Shown: positions 1 through 11,344 of the stretch, piece by piece
Layout of the letters: every line of letters begins with the position of its first letter
Numbering within the stretch: position 1 is the first letter of the stretch
From: Trichostrongylus colubriformis
Taxonomy: Eukaryota > Nematoda > Chromadorea > Rhabditida > Trichostrongylidae
NCBI GenBank assembly: GCA_963978905.1
Contig: OZ022256.1
Location: forward strand, 33,753,426-33,817,425
DNA length: 64,000 nt
Direction of reading: 5' to 3'
Translations under genes and position numbers: made by a program
The notes under the pieces: generated by a model
The model's database searches: none
What the model was told of the DNA's origin: nothing
The model's input: the letters and a program-made list of their open reading frames with translations, nothing else

Positions 1-2
1 AA

Positions 3-724
3 GCTGAAGTTGTGAAAGTTACTGAACATGCTCGCAACAACGTTGGGATCGAGGATTGCGACAATGGACAGATCGTACTGACTGGGCTAGACACTGGTTA
101 AAAATCAAAATGACGATAATTACTATATTTATCACAGCTTTTAGCTTCACTGCTCGATGCCATGATATACTGGTCAACCAGCACATCACATACGTTTTGC
201 TCACAATTAGCGTCTTTGTAACAGTGTAGGGTGACTCAGCTGTGGCTTGGAGTAGAGATAGAAAGCGCAGAAGCTTTGGTTGAGTAATTACACCATTCAA
301 TCTTCAGAAGGAGAACGCGAAATTCTCGACCACAACCCTACGCTTGTGCTACACAATTCTGCACACATATAGTAAAAGTACTTGCACCATTCTCAATCTG
401 TATTACTTCAGGACCGTCTAGACTGCACGAGCGCCCTTCTGGAGGAATATCATGACCACCTCAAGGCAAATTCTCCAGAAGAGTGTACAGTGACATTGGA
501 AAATGTCAGGAAAGCATATGATATGTACGTTCCCGTGGCAATGGTTACTCTTCTTTTCAAGGTCTGATTTGAGTCGCTCTGCATTGTGTCATCAAATTTC
601 CTTGTTACTAGATTTTTTGCAGGTTGTCGCTATGAAGAACAAAGAGGACATTGAGCCTCTTATCGACCGGGCCAAAGGACTCATCCAAAACGTTTACACT
701 ATGACAAAATTGCTGGAAAAATGA
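3..724 (+). CDS. 3' exons of an unrecognised gene, 5' end outside the window
   Basis: Four coding blocks can be seen: 3-96 (donor ctg|gttaaa, phase 1), 308 to about 345 or 371 (acceptor cttcag, opening EGEREILDHNPTL), 412 to 561 (acceptor cttcag, opening DRLDCTSALLEEYHDHL) and 623-724 (acceptor tttgcag, ending NVYTMTKLLEK and TGA at 722-724). The last two blocks are rich in Glu, Lys and Leu and look helical. I do not recognise the family. The phase between block 2 and block 3 is not resolved: the good donor at 371 would create a stop, and the in-phase donor at 345 is weak. In the same way the good donor at 524 is out of phase with the last exon, while the donor at 561 is in phase. An assembly indel or an unseen exon could explain this. 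That the region is coding is fairly safe; the exact exon ends are not. Confidence 0.6.
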
Positions 725-1470
725 CATATAAAGGCTTCAATGTGAAGGCCTTCATTATCATTGTTGTAATAGATCTATTGTTATTCCCATCACCACATAC
801 AAAATGGCACTTCTGATCAGCTGGAAAAAGTAAAATTAGATTATCGATGTTCCCTTAAAAACAGTGTTTGGGATAATGTGGGTGACAGGGAATCCCAAAA
901 GGAGGCATTGACTGAAAAATTACGGGGTTGAAAGGCCTATGCATGGCGAAATCCCCCGCAAAAGGCGCCCCCTTGAGCATCAGCGGAGGCGGCCTCATCA
1001 GGGCAAGCCGCCTTGGTTTAGGGCAGCCCGCCTCCAGGCGACGTGATTAGTGGCTGGTCACGGTGAGGCTGGTCAAGGAAATCGGCAGGATTGAAAGTAT
1101 CGCAGCGCGCCTTCTCACTTTTAGCTTGAAGCTCACCACATGAAAATAGATGCTGTCGCACTTCCGAACATCCCTTCATGTTTGCGTCTTGGTAATGCCA
1201 ATGGAAAACCTGTGCGGACTACCCGCCTCTTGACGGAAAGGTCGTTCGCGCCTAGAACCAACGGTGGGAAGGGTTCCTATTTCTCGGGTTTTTGGCTATT
1301 TCCATCCGTTTTTTCTATACTGTCCTGTTATTAGGCATCTCGGCTTTCATATTCACTACTTCTTTTACTTTTCGTCCGAATTTTCCCTAAAGCGTCCTTT
1401 AAACTAGTTAAACACAGATTTGTACACCTATGTGTTTTGTCCCCTTCTTTATGTGGCTTTTTCTCTTCAG
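725..1470. other. Gap between the first two genes, mostly MITE
   Basis: About 130 nt of 3' flank follow the first gene, then a MITE fills about 855-1404, and about 66 pyrimidine-rich nt lead to the acceptor at 1470. I see no coding exon here. Confidence 0.6.
855..1404 (+). mobile_element. MITE family A, copy 1
   Basis: This copy is reverse-complementary to 40247-40808 and 56011-56553 along its length. Shared landmarks are the terminal TTTAAAG...CATTAGGGG motif, the block ATGGCGAAATCCC near 940-955, and the block around 1227-1392 carrying CGGGTTTTTGGC and TTTTCGTCCGAATTTTCCCT. It has no transposase frame, so it is a non-autonomous DNA element. The superfamily is not clear to me. Confidence 0.75.
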
Positions 1471-1473
1471 AAG
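1460..1473 (+). promoter_or_regulatory. Possible spliced-leader trans-splice acceptor
   Basis: The run TTTTTCTCTTCAG ends at 1470, and AAGATG follows directly. A strong acceptor 3 nt before a start codon, with no exon found upstream in frame, is typical of nematode trans-splicing. It could instead be an ordinary acceptor with a non-coding first exon. Confidence 0.5.
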
Positions 1474-2190
1474 ATGACCGAAGTGGGGTTTCCACCCGAT
1501 CCCTTCAAAAATCTCACTGACATCGAGCGCATAGCACATTTCAGTACTCGTTGGGATATCGTCAGGCGGCTCGGTGAATTTCCATTTTTGAATACCTTGT
1601 GCTCAGGTGAGGGAGTGGCTTGGCGTGCTCGAGTAAACCGTGGTGTATCTAAGTAAGCATTTCAATCCTTTCAATAATCTTTTACTGACTACCGCATAGC
1701 ACATTTCAGTACTATTAAGAATCTTGGGAAGCAATCACCGCAGGACTGGCTTCTGTGAACCGTGACATGACCTCGATTTCCAATCCGCTCAATGATCATC
1801 AACTTAAACGTATGGCCCATTCAATGCTCATGGATTCATCGTGAAGAGAGCTCCGTGCTCGTCTACTTTTGGGTAGTTTTGAACGTTGACTGTTGGAGAG
1901 GTTTGATGTGCGGTGGGAAACTGTGATATACCTCATTTAATCCATCACGTCATCATTTTTCGCGGATTTGATTTCAAGCCCATGTAGTGGTTCCTCCATA
2001 CAAATTCATTGCAGGGTCAAGCGTGACGTCAAGGGAAGTTTCTAAAAATACGATCCTACCTCCCTTCCAAAAACCGAAAAGGCCTTCCTACGAGCCCCCT
2101 TCTTTAGGTTCCGTTATTTCAGTGGTATCTACCCAGTCAATGGGTTTCATGGGAAATCAAAAGCCCGTGATAAGAAGAAAACTGAGATGA
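1474..2190 (+). CDS. Small two-exon hypothetical protein (~102 aa)
   Basis: Exon 1 is 1474-1606 (44 codons plus 1 nt, donor CAG|GTGAGG) and exon 2 is 2015-2190 (acceptor ATTGCAG, TGA at 2188-2190). The phases match: phase 1 out and two nucleotides in give a Gly codon. The protein begins MTEVGFPPDPFKNLTDIERI and ends in a Ser/Pro-rich, basic tail (QKPKRPSYEPP, then IRRKLR). It has no signal peptide or membrane segment, and I do not recognise a family. The start was chosen because the ATG lies 3 nt behind a strong acceptor. The intron repeats about 21 bp of exon 1 (CGCATAGCACATTTCAGTACT at about 1528 and again near 1696). If the MITE before it is removed, this gene lies about 0.2 kb behind the preceding stop, which suits a downstream operon gene. 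More exons could exist. Confidence 0.5.
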
Positions 2191-4382
2191 AACTAGTAAT
2201 AGAATGAGACAAAATTCAATACTATTTATATTCCGAAACGAAAGCGTCGCCAACTATGGGTTATGTGCGTGTGCATGACAGAGGAGAAGGGTCAAAATTC
2301 ATACAAGTTATGCGGCAGGGAAAAAGGATGGAAAAGGAAGGATACAAAAGCTAGAAAGTAAACAGAAGCAACGTACCGCTTCCCTTTGCGATTGGGGTGT
2401 TTCTATTGCGGTAGTGACGCAGCGATCGAGATGGAGCGTGGTATCTTCCCAGTAGTAAAGTTGAATATCCTTCGAATACTTCCCAGTAAATACAACGCTT
2501 TTCCGGTACGCATAGGGGGTCGCCAGCACCAGTTCACGCGCTCGCACTGCATAAGATACGAAGGAAATTCATATCACCTAATTTTTCGTTTTCATCCCAT
2601 AGTTTCTTGAGTATCCATCCATGCTGTGACCCGTGGAGAGATAACGCGCCCCGCGACTCGTCGGTCCCTTTGTACGTGTTTTCGGTGCCAACAGACCAAC
2701 GATGGCGATTGGCGTTGACAGGCTTCGTTTTGGGTCGCGCCATGCATGAGGTTTCCATCAAAGTTAGGTTAAAGGGTACACTATTTGCGTGGTCGTCATG
2801 GAATTGTACACTGTGATAAGGTTATCAAGTATCGACCTCGCACCACAACATAAGTTATGAGCGTTTGGCTACAAAAGCTTTACACCTTCTCACAGCCTAA
2901 AATTCTGAGAGGACAAGGGGACTTCCCTACGGCTCTGTTTATCTTTCGCGTGGTCCATGCGCTCCTCTCTCTACAATGACTCATCTTCAAAAAAAATGTA
3001 TTGCCTTGATTTCTATTTGTGAGGAGCTCTTTCCGTACCTCCTTATTTTTTTTAGGTGAAGATTAAATTGAATATTAGCTTCGGATTTGAACACAGTTAG
3101 TCAGTTTTACCATATCCCCATTACAAGTCGAGCCCTCTACCTGAGAACCATTATCGTTACCCTCCTCTACTACCACGACCCCCAAATACCGGCGGACCAA
3201 ATACGACCCCCCCCCCTTCCGGGAGTTCCTCAATGGAGGGCTGACTGTGCTTCATTGCCTTCACTTATGTCATGCGGCCCAGCATGAATAAGATTTTTGC
3301 ATCCTTCTGCTGCAGACAGGGCGATACAAGGTGGAGGCGACTTACCTTCGTGTGCTCGGATTATGTGCGGGTGTTCAACCTGGATCTCTATGGTTCCGCA
3401 ATTCGCTTGCTTGATATCGTCGGATGCATACTGTTACTACTTGAGAAGTGATACATTCGCAAGTTCCAAGGCCGCAAAGGCATCCTCAGCATAGTTCGTC
3501 ATTTCTTTGGTAGCACTGTGAACTGAGGCAGATGAGTGAGCTCAGTGCTGTCGCTGAATTTTCTCAACGAATGATATGTTCAGCAATTCAATAGCGGGTT
3601 AAAATCGGGGTTCGAACCAGAAACTACATAGTTCAGTTAACGGAATAAAGAAATAGGTCACATAAGAAAATAGTCACTCTCGACTCGATGGTAAGGTTGA
3701 CGGATTCTGAAGTGGTGTTGATAAGCTAGCCAAATATCCTATAGACAAGGATGCAGGGGTCCTTGTCATGATTCGCATACATGAAATTCGACAAATCGTA
3801 GCTGAACGGATACACCTGATCCTGCCGACTGTGTCACCAGAGGTGTGAACGGTAAAGAGTTGACAGAAATTGACAGATCGTTTCTGATAGAAAGGTCCCG
3901 ACTTTGTGAGGTGACCCGAATGTAGTTGGCCAGAGCGGCAGCAGCAATTTAGTCATCTACAAGATACCGAAGGAGAAGCTATAGATGCAAACAGATGCTC
4001 TATCGAGATATAATCGTGTGGCAAAAAAATGGTCGAATGGAACCGACACAACTCCCTGTCTACCGCACAACTGACGATGGCACATGTCTCCGTTTTTTGC
4101 AACGCATAGCTGCGAAGCTGTCAAAACTGCCACCTGAGTTATCGATGCGTCTCCAGTAAAGTGTTCCACCGCTAGTGTCACAAATGGCACATGAGTAGCA
4201 ACAGACGCTCAAGAGAAACGCTCCCAGCTGGGAACATGGTAGTCCTACTCGGTAATGAGAACCAACCAGGAATTTTCGGGAAATTGGCCGCATTTCAGCG
4301 TTGAAGAGAAGTAGCCGGCACACGTGGTGTTGCCGTCTTATGAGATGGTGTCTCCTTTTTGAGAAGACGGCGTCCAGCGAAC
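2191..4382. other. Intergenic, no convincing gene
   Basis: Overlapping open frames on both strands occur at about 2308-2816, but none has a workable exon structure. A C-run lies at 3209-3218. A GGTTCGAACC box at about 3609 is not part of a foldable tRNA. Confidence 0.5.
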
Positions 4383-4384
4383 TA

Positions 4385-5295
4385 CAGGGTGTCCCAAAGT
4401 TATGGGCGCCACTATATTGCAATATTGTGTTGGCGTCAATAGAGTGAATGAAAAATCAACCCATTCACAACTTCACTCATATCTTGTGTAACAAGGCACA
4501 GTAGTCATATATAGGTTGTCCAGCTCCAACAGAGATCCCAGCTCTATGTCTCTTCATCACTCAACCGCTCTTAACACGCAAGTATTTCCATACACTCCTT
4601 CCCAGATATTTCCCAGGGCTACCTCATGTAACTCCGTATTAGGATGGCTGACTCGTCAGACCATGCTATTAGCTGAAGACCCCGGCAGGAGATCAATGGA
4701 ATCATGTCTGGGAGGTTTGATGGACTCCTTGGAAAGTGATGAATTCGGACAGATCTGGTCGGCAGCACTTTTCAATCAGTTTGATTCTTCAATTTGGAGC
4801 ACCATGCTCATAAACTCACCAAGTATTGTTTCGAAGGGCTAGTGAGGCCATTGTTTCATCATGCTAACAATGTGTTCGTCATGTTTACACTCCCGCAAGC
4901 TATGCACCCAAATCGAAGAAAACCAGCAACTTGTCATCATTGAACCCAAGTCATTACTAGGACCCCTTAAAGGTATCCGAACGTCCTATCGGCATGATCT
5001 GTCTACCAGACGTTGTTGGCTAAAATGGGTTCAGGCCGTGAAAATTTTTTTATTCGAACAGCATTACGGCGAGGTGCGTGTCAGCGTTGAAGCGAATGAC
5101 CGCGAAGTCCATCTGAAAAAGTTTTGAAATCTCAAAAATATCATAAGCTTCACCCCGACAAGTACGCACCCTGATAGAAGAAAATCTTGTGCACCCACGG
5201 AGTAGCAAATGAAAGAAAAACCACTGATACAATTTGTATGGAGGAATCCAAAGGTACATGACACCCTTGGGCGCCCATAATGCTGGGACACCCTG
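4385..5295. mobile_element. Degenerate Tc1/mariner-type element, TIR CAGGGTGTCCCA
   Basis: The left end CAGGGTGTCCCA, followed by an ATGGGCGCC block, is mirrored at 5270-5295, and TA dinucleotides flank both ends (4383-4384 and 5296-5297). The arms are about 26 bp with a few mismatches. The inside has only broken frames; one stretch near 4760-4830 (NQFDSSIWS) is loosely like the DxxxW region of Tc1/mariner-type transposases, but this is weak. Read it as a non-autonomous or decayed copy. Confidence 0.7.
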
Positions 5296-5384
5296 TATAG
5301 CCAAGAACATCTGAGAAGGTCCACCACGTCCAACTTCGCAACATTGGCGACAGTGCACATAATCTTCTCTCTCTTCAATACATC

Positions 5385-5530
5385 GTACGGAAAATCAGTC
5401 TATTTGTGAATGGCGGAGTACGAATAGTGAGCAATGAAGTCTTTCTTCTCTCTTCTTAAGGATACCATAAAGTACCCAGCTTTCATCCTCAGTTATGATG
5501 TCCCGCACCTCCTTTGAAGGACAGCAAAAG
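5385..5530 (-). pseudogene. Mariner transposase fragment
   Basis: On the - strand this reads RDIITEDESWVLYGILKKRE, which matches the mariner motif around the first catalytic Asp (usually IVTGDE.W). The frame is broken by a stop upstream and it runs directly into the TIR element at 5295. It is a short fossil with no function expected. Confidence 0.65.
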
Positions 5531-5985
5531 AAAAATTCTTAGCCACTGATCTGCTGCCTTGCCTGAATCACAGAATTGGTGAGGCAACAGAACTGCTCAA
5601 GGTTTCTGAGAGTTGTGACAATTTAGTAGTCTGCTAATTGTTGGCTATAATATGTATGTTGTCTTTACTTATCGTCGGAGACATTCGGATCGCATTGCGC
5701 CTCGGAGGATACCATCCTGTCCAGGACGTCCAATCACCTGTAGGTGGAAGGATAGTATCTCTAGATCCAGAACCGAGGGAACAGCATGATACTATTTGAT
5801 GATAGATGGTATTAATAGTGAGTGCAGCGTTAATGCAGCAGCTATTTTCCCAACTAAGAAGCCTGAGGTACACATTTGATGAAGTGTGGGTTTAAAGGTG
5901 GGGTATTACATAGGAGCCAATTTGTTACAATGTGTTACAATGTTGTGAGACCATAGTAAGTGCACTGAATGATTTCGTAGAAGCA

Positions 5986-6036
5986 CGCCGTAGTTATTAT
6001 ACCACGGTAATTGCCGTAGTTATTATACTACGGTAA
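5986..6036. repeat. Two-copy tandem repeat with internal palindrome
   Basis: The unit GCCGTAGTTATTATACCACG, followed by GTAATT, occurs twice with one change. Each unit can fold because CCGTAGT and ACTACGG are complementary. Confidence 0.7.
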
Positions 6037-6254
6037 TTCACAATTGACAAAGTCCGACAGCAGTGAATCCACAAGAGTTTGGAAGTTATGCTTATGCACC
6101 AACCTAGCACCAGCCTAATAAAATGATTTCACGCAGCCACCTTGGAGTGGAAGTACTGCAATTAGATTCGTGAACAAAGTACGGGTTCCAAGATGTGAAA
6201 GCATCGACTCTATCCTTCGAATCTGCTCGCAATTTGGGAGTTATTCAGTTACCT

Positions 6255-6368
6255 CAAGATGCTGAGTTTTGGGCAGAAGGTTCAGTGTCGGACGGAACTC
6301 GAACACACAAAAGTACGGGTTCGAGCCCTGTTCTACAACGAAGCTTTTGCCCAAAACTCAGCATTCTT
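6255..6368. repeat. Fold-back of two SINE-like 3' ends
   Basis: The block GATGCTGAGTTTTGGGCA and its complement TGCCCAAAACTCAGCAT face each other around two tRNA T-arm-like boxes (AACTCGAAC and GGTTCGAGCC). The same 3' end occurs at 25120-25205, so this looks like two copies inserted head to head. Confidence 0.5.
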
Positions 6369-8437
6369 GTAATAACTTTCGCGTCGCTGGCTGTGGCGAT
6401 AATCAGCAGCTATTCAAAATCAAAATATCAGGAAAAGCGTTATTCACTATTTTGAAAACTTCGATAGAAAACTTAGCAATAAAATTACTTAAAAATAAAT
6501 GTTTTGAACACCTAACAGTGAAAATGAAGAAAGTAAAGAACAAGTCAGCCCAATCCTATCCAAATAGCTTTTCCAAACAATGCCAAAATAAGCTCGGGCA
6601 AAACCGAGCGCGTATTACGATAGAAAGTACATCTACCGATACAAATGCAGCTCTCCATTCCGAAACCGGTGTTGGCCGTCTGGCTTGTCTGATTGTAATT
6701 GTGCGTCCCCAGGGCAGGTTTTCGGGGGGGAGGGGGGCGCAGGGGTTCTACACGTACACACACCCTTTTCTCCGCAGAAGTCCATGAATTACAGCTCTCG
6801 GAAGCTGAGTGTTGGTAGAACGAACTGTGTAGTCACATGGTGGGCGGCGTAGTGAGAAGACTACACAAACTGTGAGACCTCAAATATCACGCGAACATTC
6901 ACGAGTGTTTTTTACGCAGCAACACGCTCCGACAGTAATTACCTGTTTTACATATAACTACACCTCCAATCCACACGTAAACATACTAAACGATATTGCT
7001 GAGCATCTAAAAGACAAGTCCAGAATCCGAGGACCTAAACAACACATTTTCTAGAAAGTCATTTAAGGTGAACGCTTCCGAAGCATACCAGCAGCAATAT
7101 GTTTTCGTGCCAGGCTTGTGCAGGAAACTGGAGGTGTTACGAGCCTCCGCTGTGAAGCACAGTTGAGGGAAGCAGCCCAATTACTTGATTTGATGGATCG
7201 TGCCTGCCTTTGATTTTTGTTACTTGGCGAACGCTAGGCAAGGGACTAAACGGAAAGGGATACGAAGGAACCAGTTCATCAAAAAGGGGTGTTGTAATTG
7301 GAGAGGCTCTGTCAGATCTCAGATCCTCTATGACTCGTTTCCACGCCACGATCAAGGTGGTGCGATTCTTCACTCATTAACCAATCTGTCTGTTCGCATA
7401 TTGGAGGAACTGGAAGTTCATCGAATAGGTGAACTGGCTGAAAGCACATGAACACTACCACTTTCTCATTGTAGAAGGTCCACACTTGCTCAGCTTATGT
7501 CGGTGTTTAGCTTATAATGGAGAACATGAAACTTTGCCATTAACGAAGTATTGTCCTGAATTGCTTATGATTGATGAACCCTTTTGAGTCAATTTTGAGT
7601 TCTTGAAGTAAGTGACGAAATTCCCTTAACCTCCCACGAACAACGTGCTACTCCCTCTTTTTCAGGCTCGTACGGAGTCTCTGAAAACATTCCTGCTAAA
7701 GAGCTTCCTAGACTTCGCCACCGATTAGTGGCTCGGCCAACCAGTTTTCAAAGGACTAGCTAAGAGATGACGGAATCAACAATATTTGTCAATATTGAAA
7801 GACTATTGATTTGGAGGAGCATACTCTATTGACTACTGGCCAAAGAGTGCACACAGGCGTCTTTCCTAGCAGCATTCACTCCCCATGTGGAGGCTACCTC
7901 AACCTCGTCCGCTGACAGTAACTCGAATCAAAGTTGGGCTCACCACTGAGTGGGGACTCAGCCATTTCATTTTTGGCTCAGCTCATCTATTTGTATTGAG
8001 GGTTTAGCATGACAGATGTCCAGATGATTACTTCAATGTCGAGTTTTCTAGCCGCGCGACCCTCCTGAATCAAGAAAACACTTTAGTGTTTGCTGCGTAG
8101 GCTCTCGAAAATGTTTGCAGATAGGGTGGTTCGTTGCCGTGCTTCACCGGCTCAGCGAAATCTCTGACTTCATGCTGTTCTTCACTACTTTCGTGCCATT
8201 CTATTGCTTATCTTCCAATTGTTCTGTGTGTCATTCTCTTTACTATCCAAGCATTAATTGAACGCCTAAAATACGTCGGGGCTACATATGACTTCTTATA
8301 TAATACTCCGAAATATCTTGAACGGTATTTCATCCTATATCTTGTCACCTCCGTGATATTCTTTATATCGAGAACCATTGGATTTAAAACGTTTTCGACA
8401 TTGACACAACCCGATTTCGATGAGTTTTGAACTGCAC

Positions 8438-8545
8438 GTAATGGGTGTGGAGCAGTGGTTAGAGGCCGCGCGGTATGTTCACCCAAAAGAGATCAAGCCC
8501 AACCCACTCCTCCGTTCATGATTTGAACGGGAGGGAAGAACCGTT
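8438..8545 (+). repeat. tRNA-derived SINE-like fragment
   Basis: GGTGTGGAGCAGTGGTTAGA resembles a tRNA 5' half with a pol III A box. No intact anticodon arm or T arm follows, so it is not a functional tRNA gene. Confidence 0.4.
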
Positions 8546-11159
8546 GTGTCCCAGAACTGGAGGAAGAGCCCTGTGATATCATTACTATCTGCGACCTTTT
8601 TTCTCCTTCAAAAGCTTTGTGAAAGACATACAGCCACAAGATCGCCACATCCGATCTCCCATCACTATCAATTGTGCGGCCTAAGCCGCATCTAATGTTA
8701 AGTTATCCACATGATAAGGTTATCAACAAGTATGGATGGTAAGTGAGGCATGTTTCTCGCCTCCTCATCATCGAAACCCCTGCAGTATGCAAATATCTTT
8801 TTAATTGTTGGTCAAAGTGGAAAAGAGTTTTAAACTGTAAGCTATTCATGCGTTCGTTGGAGAAAATCCACGTGAAAAGAGAAAACAGAAATGACAAGCG
8901 GTGGTTTCCGCCGCGTCTGTTGATGGGAAGGGCAGAGCAGTTTCTAGGAAATTCCTTCACTTCTTCTCTTAACAAACTTGCGCCAGCTATATTATTTCCT
9001 GTGTCGAATCACAGGTCAATAAACGTATGAAAACGCTAAACATCTCCCCGTGTAGGGACCCTATTTGTCGATCGCAGTCTAGTATTACAATTTTTGTTAC
9101 CATTTAGCTTTAGGCATCTACGACTGTTTGTTCAATGGCTCCATGACTAATGTTTTTTATCGAAAAACCACTCTTGCGATTCCACTAAGGTTGGGGATGC
9201 AAGGTGTGGCTGTTGAGCAGATTTTTGCTGTAAATGCATAAGCCATGTGGCACGTCGGTAACGAACCGCAGCAATCATGAGAATCTCACGTGGCATGTTC
9301 CAGCTCTTCATTCCATAACCACCTGAAAAGAGGGCCGTTTAAACGGATTCACTCTTGAATCGCGGAAAACTCGACTTCTTTTAAAATTAGTCTTACTTTC
9401 TAAGCTGTAGTTGTGAGCGGAAGCAACACAAGGAATTATTAATATACTCAAACTATATTAACTACTTTTGACGTCTTGTAGCAGGTCGATTAAAACCGTC
9501 GATTTGTGAAGGCTAAAGCTGTCAGGATACGTTTTAGGATATGAATAACAACATAGCTGTTCATATTTGTATCGGAAAATTGAAATTTCGTACAACTAGG
9601 CAGTTAAATCCGCATTCAATAGAAAAGTAATATTAGTCGAAGTCTCATCTGTAGAGGTGAGTAGCTGTCCTGTCAACTGTTTTGTTATTGCTTTCTATGG
9701 TGTTCAAAAGCGTGGTGCTAAAATCCTATCTACTTTTTTGAAAGGAAAAGGCTCCAGAAAAATATGTTATTCTCTATATTCGAAAACATCGCGACAGCTT
9801 TTGACCACGATACAATTTCACAGACGAAAAAATCGTGGTTTGATACTGAGGCAACACCATGTCTTGCACCTGGCTGCTCAGAAACGGTTTGCGTGCAACA
9901 CCTGGTGTTGTACGCGGTACTTATGGGTTAAACGCTTCACTCTGGGCGACCACAATGAGCGTTTTAGTTCGGTGTGTAAAGTCGAGTAAATGCAAGTGCA
10001 AAGTGGGAAGAGGATCCGACCCAAGTTGACAATGTAACCCGGGAATCATTATCGTGGAATCCATTGCCTGTCACCTGACAACGCGCAACTGCGGTATTTC
10101 CATTGTGTTGGAAGAGTGTTTGACAGCAAATCGGTTGCAAGGGTGAACAGGTACCAAGGCTCTCGTTGGTCATGCTGTTGCTCGTTAAAAAAAATGGAAG
10201 CTGCCCATTTCTTCTGCACTGGTGCTCATTTCATTATACTTCTCGTCTGGAACCATCTTCCACGTTGTAGGGAATCTTCATTTTGCAATTCTTTCCGGGG
10301 ATTCTTTAACCAGCGAGAGTATCGCTTTTCGGCTCCCTTTCTAAGGTTCGACTTTGTTCAGGGATATACAGGAATTTTGTGTTCCTGAGACCTCAATAAA
10401 GTCATTTCTGCATTATTGAATGTGTAAAGACTGTGGCTATGGATTGTCCTATGGGGTAATTAGCAAGAGCGGATCGTGAAGAGAGTGTAACGAAAGGAAA
10501 ATCGCAAAGAATAGCCAGTTTAAACTGACAAGAAATGTCTGTCATCGCTGCTATTACCACCCGATTGAGTGGCTTTTCGCATGTCAGCAAGCCACTGGAC
10601 CCATGTCCAGCAACCTGGTGTCGCAGAGGTCATAATTTCGATGTGGTTGATCTTGGGCAATGTAGGATTACAACTGTGGCAAAGTCAGCATTTCTTTTGT
10701 TTATAGTGAACTCCAGTGTTTATAATAGCAAACTTCAGCTTTCACGTCGTAGTGTATCGCTTGTAAGCCATTTCTTAGCTGCAAAGATCATCATGAAGTT
10801 GAGAGAGAGAATAAAATTGCCTGCTGCACAGAATACTATAGACACTTTGTCAGTGCTGATGCTTTTGCAGTACGAGCGGGCCCTCCCAATTTCTCTCTGC
10901 CACCGTCATAAAGAAGCATGAATCATTGCAGATTACTGGATGCAAAAAAGACCTTTCGGCCCAGCTTCATTCGTACAACGCGTACTCAGACGTAAAATAG
11001 AAAATGGGTTTGTTTCTGACAGAGTGGGTGCAAGCAAGGACAACATTCCTTTAGGGCTCCCACGCTGTAGTTCGCAATAGTGAGCCCGATTGATCTCACT
11101 GCATAGACGAATGCTGTAATTCGGATTTTGCACATGGATCATCGGCAGAGTGAGTGTGT

Positions 11160-11344
11160 GAGGATCAATAATCTGCCCGGGGATTTGCGGGTGGTGGGAG
11201 GGAGAGAGGGCAGCGAGGGGCGGCTGGAGGTTTCAACGCCCCCTTATCGGAAGATCGGCTAGCTCTCTCCCGACTGCTCAGAGTTCGTGTTCGGCGCCTG
11301 ATCACCTACAGCGGAACTACGTCAAGTGTCCAGAAGCAGTCATC
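11160..11344 (+). promoter_or_regulatory. 5' flank and leader of alp-1
   Basis: The 185 nt before the start are GC- and G-rich (GGTGGGAGGGAGAGAGGG) and differ from the AT-rich surroundings. I see no TATA box. GTGTCCAG ending at 11330 could be a splice or trans-splice acceptor, but its pyrimidine tract is poor. The assignment as promoter or leader is by position only. Confidence 0.35.

Larger units (their letters stand above)
5531..11159. other. Intergenic, repeats but no convincing gene
   Basis: This stretch holds a tandem duplication near 5986-6036, a fold-back SINE-like repeat at 6255-6368 and a tRNA-like SINE piece at 8438-8545. Several single open frames of 80-130 codons occur (for example 10535-10921 on +), but they lack splice context, motifs or support from neighbours, and I leave them uncalled. 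Confidence 0.45.

Noticed and set aside
2308..2816. Two - strand open frames (KKLWDENEK and LATPYAYRKSVVFTGKYSKD) that look somewhat coding
   Set aside because: They join only through an intron of about 31 nt, too short for a nematode, and + strand frames of similar length overlap. No family was recognised.
3600..3640. GGTTCGAACC box as a tRNA gene
   Set aside because: No matching 5' half, D arm or anticodon arm within the needed distance.
10535..10921. 128-codon ATG-started + strand frame
   Set aside because: Low-information composition, no signal peptide or domain, and no homologue that I recognise. A frame of this length is expected by chance in 64 kb.
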